NCBI GenBank assembly: GCA_025455795.1
Contig: JALOLW010000080.1
Location: 1 to 11,111 of the forward strand
Direction: 5' to 3'
Length of the DNA: 11,111 bases
Origin: Spirosomataceae bacterium
Lineage (GTDB): Bacteria > Bacteroidota > Bacteroidia > Cytophagales > Spirosomataceae
Below the pieces are notes generated by a model. That model was not told where the DNA came from and did not search any database. It saw nothing but the letters and a program-made list of their open reading frames with translations. The position numbers were made by a program, and so were the translations under genes. Within the stretch, counting starts at the first letter, position 1; every line of letters begins with the position of its first letter. Below, one piece after another: positions 6,619 to 11,111 of this stretch.

Positions 6619-7854
6619 ATGAAAATCGTCATCATCGGTGCGGGTATAGGTGGATTGACCACCGCGTTGCGCCTTCATCAAGCAGGATTTGAGGTCAAAG
6701 TGTTTGAATCGGTCAAAACCATCAAACCTTTGGGCGTGGGTATCAACCTTCTGCCGCATAGTGTCAGGGTGCTTACTCAATTGGGTTTGCAGGAGAAGAT
6801 TGCCCAAAATGCCATCGAAACTTCCGATTTGGTGTATTTTAACAAGTTTGGGCAACAGTTTTGGTCCGAACCCCGCGGACGTTTTGCGGGCTATCGGTGG
6901 CCGCAGTTTTCGGTGCATCGGGGTCGTTTGCAACTGTTGCTTTTGGAGGAGATGGTTGCTCGGTTAGGCACTCACGCTTTGGTGGTCAATCATCATTTAG
7001 CCCATTTTGAACAAAGTAAAGATGAAGTTAGGGCCTACTTTATTGACAAAGAGACGGGTGAAAAAATCCACGAAGAACGCGCCGATATACTGATTGGTGC
7101 TGATGGCATCAACTCGGTGGTAAGACATCAGCTTTACCCCGCCGAAGGACCGCCCGTGTACTCCGAAAACGTGCTTTACCGAGGTACAACTTGGATGAAG
7201 CCTTTTTTGAACGGTACTTCAATGGCGATGATTGGAAGTTTGAAACAAAAAATGGTGGTTTATCCTATTGAACCCAATCCCGACGCCCAAGGACGGGTGT
7301 TTATCAATTGGGTGGCCAATCTCCAAGAAGGGGCGTCGAAACTCACCGCGCGCGATTGGAACCGCGAGGCAGACAAAGCGCGTTTGGTGGAGATTTATAA
7401 AGCATGGTCTTACGATTGGCTTGACGTCCCTGCCATGATTGACGACGCCAAAGCCGTGTATGAGTTCCCAATGTCCGACCGCAACCCGCTGACTCAGTGG
7501 ACTTTTGGGAGGGTGACGCTCCTCGGAGATGCCGCCCACCCGATGTACCCGATTGGCTCCAACGGGGCTTCTCAGGCCATCCTTGACGCTGATTTTTTGG
7601 TAGAATGTTTGCTGCAACACCCACCCACAGAGGCGTTGCGAGTGTACGACCAGGGGCGTGTACCTGCCACCGCCCAAGTAGTCTTACAAAACCGCGCCAA
7701 AGGACCCGACCAAATCATGGACATGATGGAAGAGTGGTTTCCAGCGGGGTTTGAATCCTCCCAAATACCGTCTGCCAAACTCGAAGAAGTCATGGACAAT
7801 TACAAAAAAGTAGCAGGTTTTGACATCATATCGCTCAACGCTAAATCAGCTTAA
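6619..7854 (+). CDS. PhzS-like FAD-dependent monooxygenase
   Basis: This 411-residue class A flavoprotein hydroxylase is of the PhzS / salicylate-hydroxylase type. Such enzymes use NAD(P)H and O2 to hydroxylate aromatic rings. The Rossmann motif GAGIGG is at 7-12, with E30 ending strand 2 for the FAD ribose. The DG motif is ADILIGADGINSVVR (155-169) and the GD motif is GRVTLLGDAAHPMYPIGSNG (297-316, D304). Strings such as PLGVGINLLPHSVR, FSVHRGRLQLLLLEE and the C-terminal KKVAGFDI are characteristic of the PhzS-like subgroup rather than UbiH or TetX. There is no signal peptide, so it is cytoplasmic. It lies between the esterase (23 bp) and the DUF3237 gene (4 bp). An aromatic released by the esterase and imported is a plausible substrate. 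The family assignment is firm; the substrate is unknown. Confidence 0.92.
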   Translation: MKIVIIGAGIGGLTTALRLHQAGFEVKVFESVKTIKPLGVGINLLPHSVRVLTQLGLQEKIAQNAIETSDLVYFNKFGQQFWSEPRGRFAGYRWPQFSVHRGRLQLLLLEEMVARLGTHALVVNHHLAHFEQSKDEVRAYFIDKETGEKIHEERADILIGADGINSVVRHQLYPAEGPPVYSENVLYRGTTWMKPFLNGTSMAMIGSLKQKMVVYPIEPNPDAQGRVFINWVANLQEGASKLTARDWNREADKARLVEIYKAWSYDWLDVPAMIDDAKAVYEFPMSDRNPLTQWTFGRVTLLGDAAHPMYPIGSNGASQAILDADFLVECLLQHPPTEALRVYDQGRVPATAQVVLQNRAKGPDQIMDMMEEWFPAGFESSQIPSAKLEEVMDNYKKVAGFDIISLNAKSA

Positions 7855-7858
7855 AAAG

Positions 7859-8323
7859 ATGCCGCAACCCCCTCATTTAGAATATGTTTGTTCTTTTTTT
7901 GTCAATATTGGCCTGCCGTTGGTCGTAGGTCAAACACCGCGCGGTTTGCGTCGAATCGTACCCATTTTGGGGGGGCATATCGAAGGGCCACTGCTACAAG
8001 GCGAAATCATGGCGGGTGGGGCTGATTGGCAATACGTGAGAGCCGACGGTGTGACGGAACTGGAGGCGCATTATCAGTTGAAAATGCCCGATGGTACGCT
8101 TATTTACTTCAAAAACACGGGGATTCGAGTCGCTTCGGAAGAGGTGGGGCAACGACTGGCCGCGGGAGAATTGGTGCCTGACGATGCCTATTATTTTAGA
8201 ACAATTCCATTGTTTGAAGCCCCCACCGCTAGCCCCTACAACTGGCTCAATCAGTGCCTCTTTATCAGCAAAGCCACTCGTCAGCCTGACCACGTGGTAG
8301 TGGAGATTTGGCAAGTGTTGTGA
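7859..8323 (+). CDS. DUF3237 (UPF0311) family protein
   Basis: This 154-residue protein is of the DUF3237 family, a compact beta-barrel family of unknown biochemical function. Hallmarks are GGHIEGPLLQGEIMAGGADW (38-57), the D/E-rich barrel strand EAHYQLKMPDGTLIYFKNTGIR, and RTIPLFEAPTASPYNWLN (114-131). The reading frame is open from 7820, but the ATG at 7859 is preferred: it lies 4 bp after the monooxygenase stop, and the family's aromatic N-terminal strand starts there. The near-overlap argues for translational coupling and a shared pathway with the monooxygenase, perhaps as a small-molecule binding or isomerising partner (inference). No signal peptide is seen. Confidence 0.9.
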   Translation: MPQPPHLEYVCSFFVNIGLPLVVGQTPRGLRRIVPILGGHIEGPLLQGEIMAGGADWQYVRADGVTELEAHYQLKMPDGTLIYFKNTGIRVASEEVGQRLAAGELVPDDAYYFRTIPLFEAPTASPYNWLNQCLFISKATRQPDHVVVEIWQVL

Positions 8324-8360
8324 GGAATAATATTTGATTTTGAATAGAGTCAATAAGATT

Positions 8361-8383
8361 TTATTTAGAATCTTTCAAAATAA
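8361..8383. promoter_or_regulatory. Candidate operator upstream of the TonB receptor
   Basis: The inverted repeat has arms TTATTTAGAA (8361-8370) and TTCAAAATAA (8374-8383), which pair at 9 of 10 positions around a 3-bp centre. It ends 11 bp before the putative -33 box, a typical regulator position. The receptor is of a siderophore type, so an iron-responsive repressor (Fur-like) is plausible, but the sequence is not a classical Fur box. Confidence 0.45.
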
Positions 8384-8390
8384 TTTCTCC

Positions 8391-8459
8391 TTTATTTGGA
8401 ATGAATCTAATCTAATTGCACCTTTGCGGTGTCAATTATTAAGAATTAGTCCAAATAAA
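8391..8459. repeat. Distant perfect inverted repeat flanking the receptor promoter
   Basis: TTTATTTGGA (8391-8400) and TCCAAATAAA (8450-8459) are perfect 10-bp reverse complements, 49 bp apart, the second abutting the receptor ATG. Both contain the same TTATTTnGA half-site as the operator at 8361-8383, giving four copies in about 100 bp. The copies at 8361 and 8392 are 31 bp apart, close to three helical turns. Confidence 0.45.
8395..8426 (+). promoter_or_regulatory. Bacteroidota-type promoter for the TonB receptor
   Basis: TTTG at 8395-8398 and CACCTTTG at 8419-8426 are 20 bp apart. This fits the Bacteroidota -33 TTTG / -7 TAnnTTTG pattern, with one mismatch (C for T at the first base). Transcription would start near 8433, leaving a leader of about 28 nt. 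The 137-bp AT-rich gap supports a promoter separate from the esterase operon. Confidence 0.45.
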
Positions 8460-8460
8460 A

Positions 8461-10710
8461 ATGAAAAATTACTATATCATTTTATTGTTGTTAGCAAGTG
8501 CCAACGGCGTTTTAGCCCAAAAATCCAGCCGTAAGTCGCTCGAAGACAGCACCCAAGCCCTGCAAACGGTCGAAATTGTAGGCCGCAAAGAAACCACCTA
8601 TACCAATACCACTACTTTTGTTGGTTCAAAGTCAGCCACGCCGCTCAAAGACCTGCCGCAGTCGGTCAGCTACGTTACCAAAGAGTTGATGCTCGACCAA
8701 GGGGCGTTTCGGCTCAACGAGGTGGTCAAAAACATGAGCGGGGTCAATCAAGCATCATTTTACAACGACCTCACCATCAGAGGAAATCGCGTAAGTGGGC
8801 AAGAAAACTACTCAATGTTGGTAAACGGCATGAGGTCGTTTTCCAATTTTTGGAAGCAGCTTTTGATTCCGCACATTGAGCAAGTTGAAATCTTGAAAGG
8901 GCCTGCCTCTGCTTTATACGGCAATGCCTCGCCTGGCGGAACGGTCAATCGGGTTACCAAAAAACCGCTCGACGAACGCCGAATGTCCATCAATTCGAGC
9001 GTAGGTAGTTTTGGCACGTTTCGCACCACTGCTGATTTCACAGGGCCGATGAACGAGCAGAAAACCCTACTCTATCGCCTCAACTTGGGGTTGGAAGACT
9101 CTGAATCGTTCCGCGATTTACAGTTTGACAAAAGTCTCATTTTTGCGCCGTCGTTCTCGTTTTTACCCAACGACAAAACCCGCGTCAATTTTGATTTGGT
9201 GTATCAAAACGCCAACACACGCCTCGACCGTGGCCACGCCGTGTTTGGCGACGGCGACCTGTACAGTGTCCCCGTCAATCGGTCGTTGAGCGTAATGAAC
9301 GACTATTTGAAAGAAAAATCGTACAACGTTACGCTTTCACTCAACCACCAATTTACCGATAACCTGACCTTCACGAGTGCGTACATGTTCACCAGTTTTG
9401 ACGAAGACTTGCTCGAACACCGTACCGCCAACACTTACGCCAAAAATGCGGCAGGGGCCAACATCAACAACTTGGTGGAGATGCAGGTGTTTATCAGAAA
9501 ACGCACTTGGAACAACGCCAATTTTGTCAATTATTTCAACTACAATTTTAACATCGGGTCGCTCGAAAACAAACTCGTAGTGGGCTATGACTACGCCCAG
9601 CAGGTGCTGCGTCCGGGCGGGTCACAGTTGGTAGCGGGGGGCTATCGCAACGCCGCCAACAACGGTACGATTGCAACCTACGTGGCCGCCAACCGAACCC
9701 GCTACCTGCTCGACGCCGCAGAAAATCCCGTGCCAAACGTGGCGCACATAGACCTGACCAACCCCGATCCCTATGCCCTGCGCGACGTGAGCAAGTATTT
9801 TTTCACGACGCGCTTGTTTCCGCAGTCGTTTTTCAGCACGCAGGGTTTTTATGTGCAAGACCAAATCAAGGTGGGCAAATTCCAAGCCCTGTTGGGTTTC
9901 CGCCAAGATTCGTTCACGGAATTTGTCAATTACAAAACCAACACCGAGAACAAAGTAACGCAGTCGGCGTTTATTCCGCGCGTGGGATTGGTGTATAGCC
10001 TCAACAATAATGTGAATGCTTACGCCACCTACATGGGAGGCTACCAACCCCAAACCGCCGCAACCCTTTCCAACCCGAACGCAGGCGGGCCGTTCGACCC
10101 GCTCATCAGCAATTTGATAGAAGGTGGCCTCAAAACGGAGTGGTTTGACAAACGCCTCAACGCCAACGTAGCGGTGTATCAGCTCAAACAAAAAGGCACA
10201 CTCTACAACGCAGGCGACACCCAAAACCCCGACCGACTGGTGCAAATCGGTGAGGAAGTATCGAAGGGTATTGAATTGGACGTAATCGGCAAAATAGCCA
10301 CCAACTGGAACGTACTCTTCAACTACGCCTACTGCAACGCCACCATTACCCAAAGCCGCAACGAGGCCGAAATTGGCCGCCAAAAACCCAACGCCCCCAA
10401 ACACTTGTGGAACCTTTGGACCAAGTACATCATCGGACGCGGGCCGCTGGGCGGTTTAGGGTTTGGGTTTGGTACCAACCGCCAAAGCAGTTATTTGGGT
10501 TCGATTGTGGCAGCAGGGCAGCAGCCCAAAGAGTTTCCTGCGTATCAGTTGGTCAATGCGGCGATTTACTACCGTATTTCCAAATTTCAGGTACAGCTCA
10601 ACATCAACAACTTGACCGACCAAACCCATTGGGTAGGCGGCTACGATTATTTGCGGGCTTTCCCAGGCGCACCGCGCAACTGGCTCGCCACGGTGGCTTA
10701 TACGTTTTGA
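8461..10710 (+). CDS. TonB-dependent siderophore receptor
   Basis: This 749-residue outer-membrane receptor is of the FhuA/FpvA-like siderophore type. The signal peptide covers residues 1-19 (VLA|Q). A TonB-box-like QTVEIVG at 36-41 and the plug domain (about 58-168) follow. The plug contains DLPQSVSYVTKELM, LTIRGNR, the pore motif VEILKGPASALYGNASPGG (142-160) and the following VNRVTKKP. The rest forms the 22-strand barrel and ends in aromatic Phe (VAYTF), as outer-membrane barrels do. No N-terminal carboxypeptidase-like domain and no STN signalling domain are present, so it is a pure transporter and not a SusC protein or FecA-type transducer. The ligand is unknown. Its own promoter and operator-like sites lie upstream. 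It may import the compound handled by the preceding esterase/monooxygenase operon. Confidence 0.94.
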   Translation: MKNYYIILLLLASANGVLAQKSSRKSLEDSTQALQTVEIVGRKETTYTNTTTFVGSKSATPLKDLPQSVSYVTKELMLDQGAFRLNEVVKNMSGVNQASFYNDLTIRGNRVSGQENYSMLVNGMRSFSNFWKQLLIPHIEQVEILKGPASALYGNASPGGTVNRVTKKPLDERRMSINSSVGSFGTFRTTADFTGPMNEQKTLLYRLNLGLEDSESFRDLQFDKSLIFAPSFSFLPNDKTRVNFDLVYQNANTRLDRGHAVFGDGDLYSVPVNRSLSVMNDYLKEKSYNVTLSLNHQFTDNLTFTSAYMFTSFDEDLLEHRTANTYAKNAAGANINNLVEMQVFIRKRTWNNANFVNYFNYNFNIGSLENKLVVGYDYAQQVLRPGGSQLVAGGYRNAANNGTIATYVAANRTRYLLDAAENPVPNVAHIDLTNPDPYALRDVSKYFFTTRLFPQSFFSTQGFYVQDQIKVGKFQALLGFRQDSFTEFVNYKTNTENKVTQSAFIPRVGLVYSLNNNVNAYATYMGGYQPQTAATLSNPNAGGPFDPLISNLIEGGLKTEWFDKRLNANVAVYQLKQKGTLYNAGDTQNPDRLVQIGEEVSKGIELDVIGKIATNWNVLFNYAYCNATITQSRNEAEIGRQKPNAPKHLWNLWTKYIIGRGPLGGLGFGFGTNRQSSYLGSIVAAGQQPKEFPAYQLVNAAIYYRISKFQVQLNINNLTDQTHWVGGYDYLRAFPGAPRNWLATVAYTF

Positions 10711-10726
10711 GAAGGTGAAGGAGAAA

Positions 10727-11111
10727 TCAGACGAAAGGATTCAAAATACGGAGTTGATTTTCAACGAGTAAATTGTGCTGAAAGTCTTCGGAGTAAAGCA
10801 CTTCGCAGCCAACTTCCAAAGCGGAAGCGACAATAATGGCATCAAAAATCTGGAAGTCGTAACGTATGATAAGGCTTTTGGCCTCATTCAAAATAAGTGT
10901 CGAAAAAGCAATGACATCAGTAAGCGCAGTAACCTGCAAACAATCTTCTAAAATCTCTGCTTTGGGGTATTTGAGAAGCCTTCTTGATATGTTGATAAAC
11001 TCCGAAACACTTTGGAAAGAAATGGAAGGTTTATTTTGTAGAAGCCATTCGGCTTTTTCACGCTTCAATAAGTCATCTTCTTCAAAAAGATACACCAAAA
11101 CATTGGTATCT
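10727..11111 (-). CDS. PIN-domain ribonuclease (VapC-like), 5' end outside window
   Basis: The visible 127 residues run off the right edge. The first codons read DTNVLVYLFEEDD, which is the first PIN motif, so the true start lies just beyond the window and only a few residues are missing. Conserved acids are visible: D in DTN (fragment residue 1), E37 in SEFINI, D90 in FDAIIVASA and D109 in LYSEDF, so the Mg2+-dependent RNase site looks complete. The size fits VapC toxins, which cut tRNA or rRNA; an antitoxin gene would be expected upstream, outside the window. The gene looks more AT-rich than its neighbours, consistent with horizontal transfer. It converges on the receptor gene with a 16-bp gap and no visible terminator. 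Confidence 0.85.
   Translation of the reverse strand, partial: DTNVLVYLFEEDDLLKREKAEWLLQNKPSISFQSVSEFINISRRLLKYPKAEILEDCLQVTALTDVIAFSTLILNEAKSLIIRYDFQIFDAIIVASALEVGCEVLYSEDFQHNLLVENQLRILNPFV

Noticed and set aside
6619..7854. Tetracycline-inactivating TetX-like monooxygenase
   Set aside because: The shared motifs are general to class A flavoprotein hydroxylases; the subgroup-specific strings fit PhzS-like enzymes instead.
7820..7858. Upstream in-frame start for the DUF3237 gene
   Set aside because: It would overlap the conserved C-terminus of the monooxygenase by 35 bp; the ATG at 7859 gives the usual family N-terminus.
9622..10404. 260-residue minus-strand open frame opposite the TonB receptor
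   Set aside because: It lies within the barrel-coding region; composition is typical of antisense of a GC-biased gene.
10711..10726. Terminator between the receptor and PIN genes
   Set aside because: The 16-bp gap contains no inverted repeat or T-run.

Overview
This window looks like chromosomal DNA from a member of the Bacteroidota, probably Cytophagales (Runella/Spirosoma-like). The evidence is a T9SS type A sorting tail, three signal peptides that all end in x-Ala|Gln, a FhuA-type TonB-dependent siderophore receptor, the absence of useful Shine-Dalgarno sequences, and a promoter resembling the Bacteroidota TTTG / TAnnTTTG type. The genus is an inference. No mobile element, RNA gene or CRISPR array is visible, and no gene-free stretch exceeds about 150 bases.

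Left part (1-1384): two palindromic GC-rich hairpins of a dispersed-repeat type, then a small ankyrin-repeat protein (+). It converges tail to tail on a metallo-beta-lactamase-fold hydrolase (-), with the two stop codons overlapping in one TTAA.

Central signalling block (1432-4890): a secreted, charged protein with a T9SS C-terminal tail (-) is divergent from a sensor histidine kinase and an OmpR-family response regulator (+). The shared 123-bp intergenic region carries three tandem 10-bp direct repeats, the typical form of an OmpR-family binding site. A plausible reading is that the regulator controls both its own operon and the secreted protein, possibly with the downstream hydrolase. A 15-bp tandem repeat fills most of the gap between kinase and regulator.

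Right part (4961-10710): a tight three-gene run encodes an exported type-B carboxylesterase, a PhzS-like FAD-dependent aromatic monooxygenase and a DUF3237 (UPF0311) protein. It is followed after 137 bp by a TonB-dependent siderophore-type receptor on the same strand. A perfect 10-bp inverted repeat precedes the esterase, and a cluster of four TTATTTnGA half-sites surrounds the receptor promoter. Together these suggest uptake and processing of a small, possibly aromatic ester or siderophore-like compound; the substrate is unknown.

Right edge: a PIN-domain (VapC-like) ribonuclease gene on the minus strand, cut by the window end. I found no outright new system. The most promising leads are the regulatory site arrays and the esterase/monooxygenase/DUF3237/receptor grouping.
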